Source: Rhodocollybia butyracea (lineage: Eukaryota > Basidiomycota > Agaricomycetes > Agaricales > Omphalotaceae). From it: a stretch of 64,000 bases of DNA. The position numbers were made by a program, and so were the translations under genes. The notes beneath the pieces were generated by a model. It saw nothing but the letters and a program-made list of their open reading frames with translations. It had not been told where the DNA came from and searched no databases. How positions within the stretch are numbered: the stretch's first letter is position 1; each line of letters opens with the position of its first letter. The DNA lies in NCBI GenBank assembly GCA_015501585.1, contig JADNRY010000316.1:1-64000 (forward strand). The letters run 5' to 3'. Positions 34,406 to 46,773 of this stretch are shown piece after piece.

Positions 34406-35950
34406 GTAGGATAGAGATGAATATCAACTTGGTAACACTCGTAAACCAGTGTAAACCTCGAACCAAAAAGCTCAAGCTTAGTAATCATTACCGAATTTCT
34501 TCTACTCGGAGTACTCTCGTTTACGCTCCCATTGTCAGTGTAACGCGATGCAATCGCTGGATAATTATATGGTGTGTTCTTTATGCATCAGCTTCTTGTG
34601 GCTAATCACTGATCTCACAATCGAAAGAATGCTTGGGCAGAAGTTTTTTTTAGCTACAGTTCTCTGACACTCGCTGATCACACATAAATGGTAAGTTGTA
34701 ACACGATTTTGCCATCTCGTATCGACTTATCCACCCCAAGATCATCTTATCTTTACTCTTGGATATCTGAGGAATAAGGTACAACTTTTGCTTGTGCAGA
34801 ACGCACGCCGATTGTAGAAAACCAAGTCCTTCTCGCACACCTGCCTCCGTCGAATTCAAGTTCATCTGTTCATTCAGAAGTCTCGTACCTACAGTTGGCG
34901 AACTGGGTACAACTGCGGAACTCAGGCATCAAGTTCAGCTACGAAACCTGTACAGCATGATGGATAGCCTGGTCAAGCTCAGCTCAGCTCAATCGAGTAG
35001 GTGGAATTTTATTATCAGCATTCTCCGCCTCCAAAGGCCCATCATTGGCCTTGCTTTTCACAGTGACTCGTAAAATGACACTCAAGCAATGAAGTAGTTT
35101 CAGCTTTCACTCGAAATTTCCCCCTGATCATCCTTTTCTCGTGCTATCCGGGACTCGATACGCCAGACTGTTCTATTTCAAGAACGATCACTACATATAG
35201 AACCCTTGCATCGTTGTCGCATCGGCTCGAGACCACCTTCCAACCTAGCCATTCAGCTCACCCGGAGCGCAGCTTGTGATACAAGGCAAAACTCCATATT
35301 TTCTCAATCTTCCGTAAGTCCACAACTGTTCCGACGGCTGATAAAAGTCCATTCAAGGGCCTCTGTCTCCGAACGTTACACATACTCTCCCGCCCCGTGA
35401 ACACCTTCAACCAGAAGAAAAATGCTTCCCTTTCTGGAGTACAGGTTCATTCAAATTTTCGGATACCGGTGGTACTTCGGATATTTTCTTGTGCAGCGGA
35501 GTCACAGTACACAGTGTTACGTGGGCACTCTATTGTTTGTTTGTAAGTGTGAAACTGCCGTCGCTCTCTAGAGAGCTGCCAGCAGCATGGGCGTGGACAC
35601 CATCATATCTAACTGCCAGATTTAAACGATCCGGGTGTGCACTGCGATGGTGCTATCCAGTAACTGCGTAAGTTTACGCATCTTCACAGTATGATACTAA
35701 TAGTAATGGTCCTGATGACCTTCTCAGAAAATTTCTCCGACACCCTAGCGTTCAGCACGAAACCAGTGATCCCAATCCTATCTCATACAAGATACTCTGA
35801 TATGCTTGGCAGAACAGGATATCCAAGGAATAATATATGTGGAGTTCAAACCTCAGTGTTTTGATCTATGACTTGGGGTAGACCGGTAAACTGTCACCCG
35901 TTTCTCCGATGTCAACCAACGAGGTTTCTTTTTAAAGTTCGGTTATATAC
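34406..35950. other. Intergenic, no gene recognised
   Basis: Only short, unconvincing frames on both strands. No repeat relation to the NLR units was spotted here. Confidence 0.4.
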
Positions 35951-35959
35951 GCGACTGCT

Positions 35960-36246
35960 CGGAAACAAATGGTGGTAAGCCCCGGAGTGGAGTGGACATT
36001 GCCGGAGCTTCCCAGGTGATACCGTTGAAGTGTATTTTGCACAGACCTACTCGTTCGTGAGGTCTGATCCTTGAACAGCGATAGGCAGGAGAAGAACTTC
36101 AAACAGTCTTATTGAATGACACTGTCGTACGAAGAATGTATGGGGAGGTGCCTTCAGCCCGTTTAAGTATTCTGTCAAACAAGGTTCAAACCTTACTTCT
36201 TTCATGCAGTCAACCGAGCAACCAAGTCTCTCCTTGTATTTCGACG
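35960..36246 (+). promoter_or_regulatory. Conserved upstream region of NLR1
   Basis: The 200-300 bp before the NLR start is recognisably conserved at 46,555-46,773 and 53,940-54,196 ('cttattgaatgaca', 'gcagtcaa(c/g)cga', 'ccttg(t/a)(a)tttcgacgatga'). Copies share order and spacing, so the promoter was duplicated with the gene. Confidence 0.5.
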
Positions 36247-39200
36247 ATGAGCTGTTTCCCTTGCTGGCCAAAAAGGACTTCACCAAACGTTAAAATTTCT
36301 CCAGTCGATGTAACTCTGTCTTGCACATTATATCCTACGAGGAGTTGACTTACATTTACCTTTTAGATGACCAAACGTAAAGAGCACAAAGCGCAGAATG
36401 AACACGACGGGCTGGGTGCACCGAGCAAGAGCGAACATGCCCGCGAGACGGGGAAGACGCTTCTCGACGTCCTGGAGATGGTCGCGGAGCAAATACCTGT
36501 TCCAGGCGTAGCTATTGCGATTAAATTGGCGAAGAATCTCATTCAGATGTGTGAGGTGAGTCCGACTAACTGCAGTCAGTATTTTTTAAACAACCACCCA
36601 TCTCTAGGATAGCCATGCAACCTTGGAGCAGGCCGAGATACTCAAGAAACGCATCAAGAACTTGGCAATCATTCTCGTCAACGAGCTCAAGGGGAAGAAA
36701 GCCGAAGAAATTGAAGAGAAATTGCGGAAGGATATCGAGCAGCTGGCGAGGTAGTTTTTCCAAGAATTAGACTGAACAAGCTAATCGAAACACGACTTTC
36801 TAGTGATCTGAAGTATATCCAGTCTAAATTGGAAGAGATTGCGGCGCAGAATACATTTCGGGTGATACTGTATCGGAAGCTGAACGAGGATAAAGTTCGA
36901 GGGTGTGTGGAACGTCTAGCGACTGCATTAGAGAGCTTCAATGTGAGTCGGTGTACAAAAATGTCATTGGGTTGTTTAATGATTATCTTCATTAATCTGT
37001 AGCTATCGCGTCAGATTGCAGATGCTAATGCTCTTGATCACCTTTTTGAGCAGATTATCACTTTCTATAAGCAGGAGCAGGTCACTCTGGATGAGATCCA
37101 GCGTTCTACAAAAAATATTGAAAAGGAATTCAAAAGTTTTGGACAGAATATAGAATCTGTTCATGCTATGCTCGCCGAGAAGAAGTATCAAGGTGACGGT
37201 TCAGATGGTTCTAGCCCCAGACGAGGTGTCATTCCGGTTGCTCCCAGTATTTTCTTCGGACGGGACACCATTGTCAATGACTTTGCATGTACGCTAGTCT
37301 CTCAGGAGACCACTATGGCTCGCATATGCCTCTTAGGACCTGGAGGCATGGGAAAGACATCAATAGCTCGTGCCGTTCTCCACCACCCCTCTGTTGTAAA
37401 ATATTTTGGGGAGGAAAATCGTGTCTGGGTGCCTTGCGTAAAGGCCACTTCTGTATCTTTGCTCCAGGATACTCTCTATGATTCTCTTGGAGTGTCTCTC
37501 AGTACGGGAGACCCGCTTCATGATGTCATAAATGATCTAAATTCTTCGAAATCTCCCATCATTCTTTTGCTCGACAACTTTGAAACCCCCTGGAATATAC
37601 GTGGAAAACAGTCTGAAGTGCAGGAGATCCTTTTGCAGCTTGCAAAGCTTCAGCACGTTGCTCTCTTTGTCACCATGCGATCATTCAATGCGCCTGGAGA
37701 TGGTATTCATTGGGAATCTATCCACTTGGATGCTGTTGACAAGGAAGCATCAGCTTGTATATATGCTGAGATTCATTCAACTGGAAGTAAAGACCCTGGA
37801 CTCTCATCATTGCTTGACGAAGTCGGACATATGCCCCTGGCTACAACACTGATGGCAAAACTTGGACAGACAACGGGCTACTCACCTGCAGAGCTTCTTG
37901 AGCTCTATAAAGATGCAGGGACTGCATTATTAAACCTTGGAGAGGAATCGCAACGGAGTATGGATATATGTATAAACCTCTCCATTAAGAGTCAGCCCAT
38001 GATTGATTCCCCTGGTGCGGACAAAATCCTTGCCATTCTTGCTCTATTACCCGCTGGTACTACATCTAAAGCACTCTCTCAGTGGTGGGCAAATGATATC
38101 CCAAAGGCCACCATAGCCTTGGGATTACGAACACTCCTTGTCACCTCTTTGGTAGAGAAGCGTGCAGACACTTTTTTTCTCCTCCCAGTAATCCGCCGGT
38201 ATGTTCTTGACCCTATACGGTTCACAGAAAATATTCGGGCGTCAACAGTCCAGAAGGCATGTGTGTTTCTTAAGGAGCACAATAAATTCATGGGAGAAAG
38301 CAACTACTTGGCCCACAAAAATGCGCGTTCCTTGGAGGAAGTAAATCTCCAAGGAATCCTCTTAGAAACTACAGTGGCTGATCCAGACACAATTGAGGCT
38401 CTCCTTATCCTATCCGAGCACCAGTATGAAACCCGCCCCGAATGGAGGTTGCACAACATGCTTTGGAGCTCTCAAAATTGTCACAAGACCAGAAGCTGTA
38501 TGCTGAAGCTTTATACCAGTGTGGTCAAAGTTTGTATGCTCTTGATCACTATGAGGAGGCCCTAAATCAATTTCGTCTTGCCCGAGAAGTGTTTTTACAA
38601 GTGTCGGAGCCAAAGCGCGCCGCTTATGCCTTGTACTGGATTGGAACAGTACCCTTTGCCACCCTTGGCCGGACCAGTGCCGATGAATTTCGCTACCTTA
38701 GAGATGCCTTGACAGAATTCCAATCTCTGGATGAACCCAAAGGCATAGCGCAGTGCCAAATAGCACTCTCAATGCGCGTGAATGCTGAGTCTATGCGGAC
38801 CCTCACCGAAACACGGGAATTCTGTATTTCTAATAATCTGCCACTTGAACAAGCCACCTGCACTCAACATTTAACAGAGCTCTACAGCACCCTCAATAGA
38901 CTTGATGAGGCTGCGCAATGGGGTTTAATTGCTCTGGAAGAAGCTAAACAAATAGATATCCAGACTCATGGTATACTCTGGATTCTTGGGACGGTATGGA
39001 TATCTCTAGGTGAGTATGACAAGGCTATAGATTGTTTAGTGGAAGCCATAGAGAGCAGCAAGGCTTATGGGAGCCCATTGCATATTGCGAGGACACTGTT
39101 TCAGTTGGGACGGGCTTGGATGAAGAAAGGGCTAAAAGAAGATGCTCGGGAGCATTCATGGAAACACTCAAGTACTGTGAACTGCTGCAAGCATCACACG

Positions 39201-39349
39201 AGGGCGAACAATTCGAAAGGGCATGCAACTTTTTCCTTGCCAGATTCGAAAATCCCTCCATGAAACCTAACTTTTGGGAGTGGTTCAGCCTCATGCAACT
39301 CAACAACCTTGGTGCCAGAGAGGATTACGACGGGGATGAACTGGCTTGA
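36247..39349 (+). pseudogene. NLR1: NB-ARC/TPR protein, two frameshifts
   Basis: First copy of the NLR trio. Exons 36,247-36,309 (MSCFPCWPK..), 36,367-36,555, 36,608-36,750, 36,804-36,942 and 37,003 onward have the same sizes and phases as NLR2 and NLR3 (63, 189, 143, 139 nt). The P-loop GPGGMGKT is at about residues 290-297, Walker B is ILLLDNF, and VGHMPLA follows. Against the paralogues one base is missing near 38,439 ('cgccccgaatgg' versus 'cgcccaaggatgg'), so the frame stops at 38,565. The family TPR sequence resumes in another frame (38,442-39,150) and needs a second one-base shift near 39,151 to reach the proper stop at 39,347-39,349. Both sites are in runs of C or G. As written it encodes the N-terminal domain and NB-ARC without TPRs. 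It could be real decay or two assembly errors. Confidence 0.85.
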
Positions 39350-39999
39350 ATAGGGATTAGATACCATTAGTGGCTAGGAAATGTGAACAGATCACTTACG
39401 ACACTAGAGCGCACTGTGCTTCGATGCTTGACGCGAGGGGCAATATGTCCCCCGTGAGTGGCGATGCTCACAAGTAGTAAATGATATATAACCGCACGGC
39501 AGGTTTGGTCCTGGCCATTGCGATGCCATGAAAGAAATCACCAGTAATAAATCGCGTTTTGACATGGTGAGCACAAAACATCTTACATTCAAACCTAGCT
39601 CTCTTGATAGATGTCGGATGATACTCTGGCTGAAGAGGAGATTTTTACCTCAAGGAAATTTGTTTAGTTCAGTCCGCGTTTTTGGGCTTGAGATAAGGCT
39701 TATTCGTTTGGTAATTGTCGATGACTTGGTGTGAATAACTTCAAGTTGGGTCCTTGTCAACATAGGGCCCAGTACAGCCTGAAAGGACTACAAAAACCCA
39801 CTTTTTCAAACGCAGAGGTATGGAAGACTATACGTGGATCATGGGGTTTGCGATCTTTAGCAATACAAAGAATCAACCATCCAAAAAGAGAGCTAAGCCC
39901 AGGGTTGGTGGAAGTAGCACTGGCATTTTCGGATCCTATGTATAAAGTACACAACTGGAATGCCAAGTTCTGACGATTCTGCACGGTCCTTATTGCATG
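39350..39999. other. Intergenic behind NLR1, no gene recognised
   Basis: A forward frame of 80 codons (39,731-39,973) is open but has no recognised relatives within the window. Confidence 0.4.
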
Positions 40000-40750
40000 T
40001 GCGGATCCGGTTGTTTTGCCTGGCCCGCTAGTCTACCGGCCTTCGTCGATACCATTACCGGAGCTGGAGATAGGGCGGAGGTCTTGATCAGAGTCGTTGG
40101 GGTCAAAGTCATAGTCATAAGTAGTCATGGTCGAAGCGGTAGTTGTTGCGGGTGAAGCTGTAAATTTTACCGAGCTTGTCATAGGAATAGTGCACCTCAA
40201 ACCAATACATCCACTCAGAGCCTGAATTCGATGGCATAGCAGAGCGCCGATCAAGACCATCCTCTATGGACCTCTCCCACCTGAGTCTTCCGTCGGATTC
40301 CATAACACAGTGGTACCGATGAGGCTAGCTGTGTAGCTTGTATCTATATTTTGCCACCTTTTATCTCGCTGGACAATGGAGCCTCCGCGATACCCGCTTT
40401 CAGCTTGAAGGTCGTGAATCATTGAGGACTAACGTCAACTGGGGCCGCCGTTGTTCACCATTATTAACAGTGACGAAGATACGATTCCATAATTGGGAGA
40501 TATTCAACGGGCGGCCGAGTTGTATTGAGCTCCAAACGTAGACATGGGAGAAGTATTCGAATAATCCGAGTCACTGCCATGCAGCTGAGAGACACGAAGG
40601 TAGAGGAGGTGGTCAAGTTTCAACAGGTTCTATCCGGCTGGTTGAAAGTCGTCCTAAAGTCGGTTTCAAGGAGGTATTCTTGGCTTTGAAAGCACAGAAC
40701 GGGACAGTTTTTGTTCGACGCGCGGTTTGCATCTTTGGGTTGCTGTGTAC
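40000..40750 (-). pseudogene. Family R remnant, copy 4
   Basis: The reverse strand shows FCAFKAKNTS (about 40,700), MESDGRLRWER and SYDKLGKIYSFTRNNYRFDH (40,303-40,118), and DYDFDPNDSDQDLRPISSSG (about 40,110-40,050), matching copies 1 and 3 in order. No complete frame. Confidence 0.4.
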
Positions 40751-41099
40751 AATAGGCGCTCGTCAATTTCAATTGTTGATAAGATAAAGAATATCGATAA
40801 GGATCGGCACGGGGACCGACACAAACACGTTAACGCGATACAACCTGCTACCACTACCAAAAATGCTGTGTTACAGGTATTCGGAGCTTTATCCTGGATA
40901 TTCGTACGTGAACTTATAAGAAGTCTACGTGATGTCTGTTCTCATCTTTCTTAGGCCAGGCCTACAGAGTCGCTCGAAAGAGGCGGAATTTGTCTAAACG
41001 ACTGTATGACCGCGAAGATACAATGTGGTCAACAGCTGCTGACAGGCGCAATACGGTAGAAGTCCCGTTGATGGAGACGTACATTGGTTAACTCCAACC

Positions 41100-42015
41100 G
41101 CTCGCTCGTTTCTCCTCTACACGCACCGACACGACATCTCCCTCATGGCCTCATACTACATAGGGCCATTTCCACCTTGCCATTGGTCAACGTCTCAACA
41201 CGAGGATTCTTTCAGTATCCGGTCATTCAAGGAGAACTACAACACTAGAAGTCGGATATCTTTGGCTATTGGTCTGCTAATACGATACGTGTGTCCTCTC
41301 TTCCTCTCTTACTCTGACCTTGATTTGACTTGAAAACTTAGCTTCCTTGTCAGTTAGAGTTTCTTCGCCACTTACCCGTTCAGAACACTTCCGTCACATC
41401 TCCAACCTCTCCGACAAGTGCGCCAAGCACTACAAGCACATTGAACACACTGGCGTCCGTTGCATCTCCTACATCCGAACGGTTTACTCTTTCTGCACCT
41501 ACCACGTCATATTCTCTCTATATCACCGGCACCGGCCACCCATTGTATCCGCCTACCCATATCTTTCCCCTCTCGTCTGTGTCCCTGTGTCCGAATAGGA
41601 TTAGCGTTGTCATCTCCTTCGATAGCTATTGAAGCTCTTTCACCGTCTGCTTCCATCGAACAGCTTATGTTCCAAACACGGCAAACACGTCGACCTCCAA
41701 ATATAGGCTTCAGAATACCTTCCTCTCACATCTATCTGGATCTCAACGTTAACAAAAGCCAATCCGAGCTCATGTCCTACTCATCACAGCTGAAAGGAAC
41801 AGTGACTTTGACACCAATCCCACCCAACAGTATCTCCAGCTCTTCATCGAAGCCAATCTCTTCTCCTCGTACATGTCGGCGTCCTCACCGTACACTCCGT
41901 CACCACATCGCTCTCCCCTCCCCCCTTCCGTCTTTGCCATTATCCGCAGTCCAACTTGAGCAGAGGCAAGAAAGCGATCCCATAATCTTGTGTCCGGGTG
42001 CGGTGAGGCGGTAGG
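41100..42015 (+). other. Open but unrecognised Ser/Pro-rich frames
   Basis: Two overlapping forward frames stay open (41,441-41,632 and 41,460-42,014), both without ATG starts and rich in Ser, Pro and Thr. A segment reading DTNPTQQYLQLFIEANLFSS in a third frame (about 41,812-41,870) also looks protein-like. I cannot choose a gene model. Confidence 0.2.
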
Positions 42016-42210
42016 GACTCTAACCCGGAATTCCAAGCAGAGTGAGTATGTTGCCCTGTGGTTTGATAGCGTTTCTCACGACGATCCTCTGCAGTCTCAT
42101 ACGACGCCAACAAAAAGTCGTGCACGCTGTGCTGACGTTTATCAAGTCTGCGTTCTGGCTTGGTGAGATTATACAGACTATACAGGATGTAGTGGAGCTC
42201 AACGGGACAT
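41950..42210 (+). repeat. Family R fragment, inverted orientation
   Basis: The reverse complement of this stretch resembles 25,520-25,800 ('ccgtatagt.gt.t.atctcaccaagcc(a/g)gaac', 'gacttgataaacgtcag'). It is the only copy between NLR1 and NLR2 that points the other way. Confidence 0.4.
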
Positions 42211-42239
42211 AGGGTCGGGCGAGGGTTGTTCAGGTGAGC

Positions 42240-44200
42240 TACTGGCTCCTAAGGCCTAAGGCCTAAGGTGGTACTCTGACTAATTTTACCCCCCGCTTTC
42301 ATCAGGTCTCTGCTCATCTCGAAACGCGCGAATCCCTCCTGTAATCAATACTTACTCATCCACTACACCCAACACCAACACTACTACACCGCTATGGCTT
42401 TTCGACAACTAAAACGCGTCCATTTAGGGTCAAACTATGTCCTGTCGATGCTCCGAACAATCTTTAGAGTGGATGAAGACGAGTCTTTTCCAGGTGGCTG
42501 GTTCACGAGCCTATTCCGTGCGGTACTTCCGCTACAACTTGGCCGTCCCTGTCCGTCCATGTATAGGTTTGTGGACAGTCCTTGTACGAATACCTGCTGC
42601 AGTTTCCGGGTTCCCCTTCGAGCTGGTTATCAACAGCCTGAGTGAAGCACCGTCGTATCGTTTCGAGGATCCTCCCAACAGTAATCAGCGGCGACGCGTT
42701 ACGGCGCATTTTAGCTCACGTCGACACGTGAATTTCGATAGTGCGCCATGAGTACTATGAGTATTGAAAAAGGAGAAAGAGGAAACTCTTGTGATGATTA
42801 GTTTCGATTCGGATGGGCTGGCCAAGTTACCGGAAACGCTCTGTTTCTCGTCGAAAATGAGATTAACGAATGATCGAGAGCTTCATGCATATCACACACA
42901 AGGGTGTATTCATGTACAGTGCAGATGTAGTACTAGTGGAAGCTCGGTTTTTTGGTAGCCGGCACGCCAGGCGCTTATCCTTAAACAGCAACTTGCTCCA
43001 TCGCCCGATACTGTACAGACCCTCTGAGCTCACCGGCATCAGTGGCTTCTCTTCTGTTACACTAAGCTCCGACGTCCAACCTTCGACTGCCCTCAGATTT
43101 GGTCTTGGTTTTCTTCTTTGGCTGCATACAAATTAAGTATATAGTTATTAGTGGGATTCGGGAGAACTGGTACGTCCTCCATCTAATTCATGTCTTGCAT
43201 TATACTAATTATGATCTATGGTAGTCTCATCACGAGTATCGTGAATCAAGTAACAACCTGGACTACTCATGAGCATATGCTCATTATGCTATCAACTACA
43301 CTACTGGCTTTTAAAAAGGTAGTGTAGGTCCACAGTAATTATACTGTAACTACGCGAAATTTGAGCCATGGGCTTGTTCAGTGGCCATACCACGCTTTTT
43401 CCACAGTTGTCCCACTCCACATCTCCGCTTGGTTGTTTCGCTCATGTCAACACGTACGACCACGGGTCTTAGCTCTCCGACGCCATTTCTATGCCCAAAG
43501 ACAACCGACCAATTCTACTTGGCAGTATAACCCAAAATGGGGTGGTAAATGTGCATGCGCGGGTCGGAAACAAAATTCGGCCAACTGTCGGCCAGGAAAA
43601 TTTCTAGTTAGAGTTCAATGTTCAACTTGACCACAACATCGAGCTCTGTCACTTGATAATGGTCTCGCTACGTCGTACGATCGTATCGCCGAGCTCGACG
43701 AGTTTATCAACAACCAATCTCAGCTTTTGAACGCTTACTAGCGCTTGACTCCTGCCCCGCCAAATTCAGCCCAGAGCGTTCGCACCCATTCCAATCTGTA
43801 AACTGAGTACAATTGTGAACGTTCAATGTTCAACGTTCAACTCTGGCACCAAGCTCAACCAAAGTATGGTGTATTCCTGTGGTCTATGCCCAGACTTCTT
43901 TTAGTTTGGGTCCTCTGCTCAAGTTCAGCTCAATCCTGGGACTCTTATCGATCTTATCTTCCCTCTCCGCTCGAAAGACTGTCAACGATACTAACTATAC
44001 GCCGATATCGACATTCTTTGATCCTGCTGATCAAGTTAAGAATGGCCTCGTATCCTTGTCGTATCCTTAACGAAACATCCACCATTGGTCATTATCTACT
44101 CCAATGGATTTTCATGCCTCTAGTGCATTCCTTAGGCCTCGCTGGCATCCTTTAGTGGGTGAGGTCAAATCATCGCTCTGTTGAGTACGATTCTCCCATC
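42240..44200. other. Intergenic with scattered coding-like debris
   Basis: 42,256-42,276 contains three tandem CCTAAGG units. A 16-bp perfect palindrome (ATGAGCATATGCTCAT) lies at about 43,268-43,283, and a CTACACTAC/GTAGTGTAG hairpin follows near 43,300. A forward stretch around 43,660-43,738 reads SLDNGLATSYDRIAELDEFI and looks coding. Nothing was assigned. Confidence 0.3.
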
Positions 44201-44204
44201 CAGA

Positions 44205-45160
44205 AGCTGAGCGCTGAACTCGAATCTCATGGGTCAGTTTTTTTCCCTTTCCCTTTCCTTTAATTCAGTATCTACCGAAGAAAAGTTGACGTTTCTTTTG
44301 CAGATATATCCCTACCCTCTGTGCGAAGATTGAAAGGCTGTCGTTCAGTCCCGACAGAACACTAACGAACGGATGCACGCATTGACAGGACCACGTTATA
44401 TTCTAGAGGCGAAGCTAGGCTTCAGGCAACAGGAGAATACGCGATGGTAGTAGTCGTTATACGAGGTTATCTGGGATGGTGGTCTAATGTACGAATCGAA
44501 GTATATACGGACAGTGGCAGTGCGAGAGCACGTGTGAGTATGCGCCATACTTACAAAGATATCCATTGTTCAGGACGGATGGTACGATATTATGCTTGGG
44601 AGGTACGGATGGGATGAAAACAAATATATATTTCAGTCTCTGTTTTGCTGTCACCATTCTGTTGTTGTACATTGGCCGAGTGTATGTGTAGCATTTACAT
44701 GGTTTGAGAACATGGTTTGAGAGTCGAGATCACGCTCAAAGTCCCGGTAGTCGAAGGTGCGAGCCTGCTGGGATATGAAGATCGTGTACCGGCTAACCCG
44801 TGAGTAGTCCTCTTAGCTCTGCCTTTGGAAGGCATACCACTCATTGGCCGACATATCAATTTCTTGTAAGTGCATAAGGGTCCGCTTCAGTTTGTAGAGA
44901 AATCTTCGTGCTGAGGCCGAAGTCAGTAATGTGAATACTTCGACTTGGATGCTTGATGACAATCCGTACGAGTGCACTGGATCCCATTTGGCAGTGAAAA
45001 CGGAAGTACTGTAGTCGGCGAAGTACATAGTGATTCTGTTAGGGTATGGATAGACAGGAGCTGAGGGTAAATGATGGAGGAAGCTAGTAAATGCCTGATG
45101 AACGATCGATGAAGCTGGACTAAATTTTACCTGCCTTTTGCTCATCGATGATAATGACCT
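44205..45160. repeat. Module G, copy 1
   Basis: Repeated at 52,320-53,010 and partly at 58,735-58,935. Shared strings include 'gaagctgagcgc', 'ggtcagttttttt', 'gacctttcctttgcagat', 'ggtacggatgggat(g)aaaacaaatat', and a tail 'gctctgccttt..ggcatatcattcattg'. The tail also forms a reverse-strand open frame (45,145-44,813) whose sequence is partly kept in copy 2. Always found near an NLR gene. Confidence 0.55.
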
Positions 45161-45419
45161 ACTTGAACAAAGTGTGTATCCTCCACTGGACTAGATCTCT
45201 ACCGATACCAACATGGTTCTTGTAGCGAATAACGAAACGATGATCGCGCGGCGCAGATTGCGGAATCCATCCGGTACGAATTCATCTACTTACACGTTGG
45301 TATATACCGTGACTACACACATACATAGTGCAGTCGAAACTTGAAACCAATTCAAACAAGTAATTTAACCAGATGCAGAGCCCAATCAGCCACAGTCCAC
45401 CAGATGGTCTTCAGAAGAT

Positions 45420-45800
45420 CATCTCCATCCTCAGCTGTTTCCAAAAATGATGCCGCGATAAAAGAAGTCCAGGATTTTACAACACTTGGATTTTAGTCCG
45501 GGATGGATCGAGAGGAGAGTGGGGCTCAGCATGGGAGGCCCCACCGAGTGCGAACAACAAAGAATTTCATACCTTCAGTACCGACGTCTGCGGTGTCTTT
45601 GACTACGCCGTACAATGAGTAGAGATAATCGGAGTTTCCACTAGTCCTCCATCAAACATGTTCTTGTTGTCGTTGGCAACATCCGGGAAAGACTCGTCTT
45701 TGACTTTGAGTTGGATCCGGGATTGGTATCGGAGGGGATAGCTAGTAGTAGTAGTAAGTAGTGTAAAGGTTGTTCGGAGCGTCGGCAGAACAAAGTTTGA
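45420..45800. repeat. Module F, copy 3
   Basis: Contains 'accgacgtctgcggtgtctttgactac', 'ggagtttccact(c)agtcctcc' and 'gaaagactcgtctttgactttgagttggat', as in the copies at 25.2, 29.1 and 59.5 kb. No complete gene. Confidence 0.5.
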
Positions 45801-46554
45801 GTAAATCTACGGGTAGCCATAGCAGCGTTGGGCAGAGTGGATATCGAATAAGGGAGAGATTCATGTGGTTGTAGTTTGAGCATGCGACTGGACGGAGATG
45901 AATGGCGTCCCAGGGTGGAAAGGAAAGTGGACAACGAGGAGTCAGCATTGCAGCATCTTCACGGGTGATATCTAGTCTGTAACTAATTGATGGGGCTAAG
46001 CCGTACTGCCAACTTTTGATCATGTGCAGATCATGTGCACCTCATTAAGAAATTTGGATTCGCGCGCTGTAAGGGTATGTGTAGCACCACGGCGCGCAAA
46101 AATTGGGATACGTCTATGCTAACTGTTGAACCATCCATGTAGCAAGAAATTTTGAACATTCGTAGTTTTGAACGTCTCGAAGTAACATTTGGCTGTGAGT
46201 ATCGGACCGGCCGGTTATTGACCAAACCCAAAAGCCGAGTTGCCGACTCGAGTCGCTTCTCAGGTCTTTCCTTGTCTTTCCTTGGTTGAAAGGGCTTACA
46301 AAAGTTTGGAAACTTGAAAATCATGCTCTAAATACTCTCAAGCTCCCTTATATTAGTAAAAAATGTCGAGTTTACGCTCAAGCCATCCTTCTTTAGCTCG
46401 TTGAGAAGTCATGTGACTAAATTGCCCAATTTGGGTTTTTGAAATTTTTGGCAGTACTGATTACGTGGCGTGATTGATAGCAGACTCTATATAGATTTGT
46501 ACTATTTTAACGTCACAAATTATTGAGTCTGCCTAGGGGAGACAAGGTGATATC
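45801..46554. other. Intergenic, nothing recognised
   Basis: A reverse-strand open frame (46,324-46,031) lacks recognisable motifs. Confidence 0.4.
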
Positions 46555-46773
46555 ATTGGAGCGTCAAGCATACTTACGAGTACTATTGTTATTCAACGAC
46601 AGATAGCCGGAAAGAACCGTAAACAGAGTTATTGAATGAACCCATTAGCGGATGCCTTGAAGCCTATCTATTCTGTTAAACATGAGGTTGACGTGCGCAC
46701 TGTCAATTTTGAATAAGATATCAAAGCATACAGTCAAGCGAGCACGCAACCGAGTTTTCCTTGTTTTGCGACG

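Noticed and set aside
36112..36348. 78-codon forward frame starting upstream of the NLR1 motif as a separate gene
   Set aside because: Only the part from the Met at 36,247 is conserved in the other two copies, and the frame runs on into the intron. It is exon 1 plus flanks.
44813..45145. 110-codon reverse frame as a gene
   Set aside because: Only part of the frame survives in module G copy 2 and none in copy 3. Treated as repeat content.
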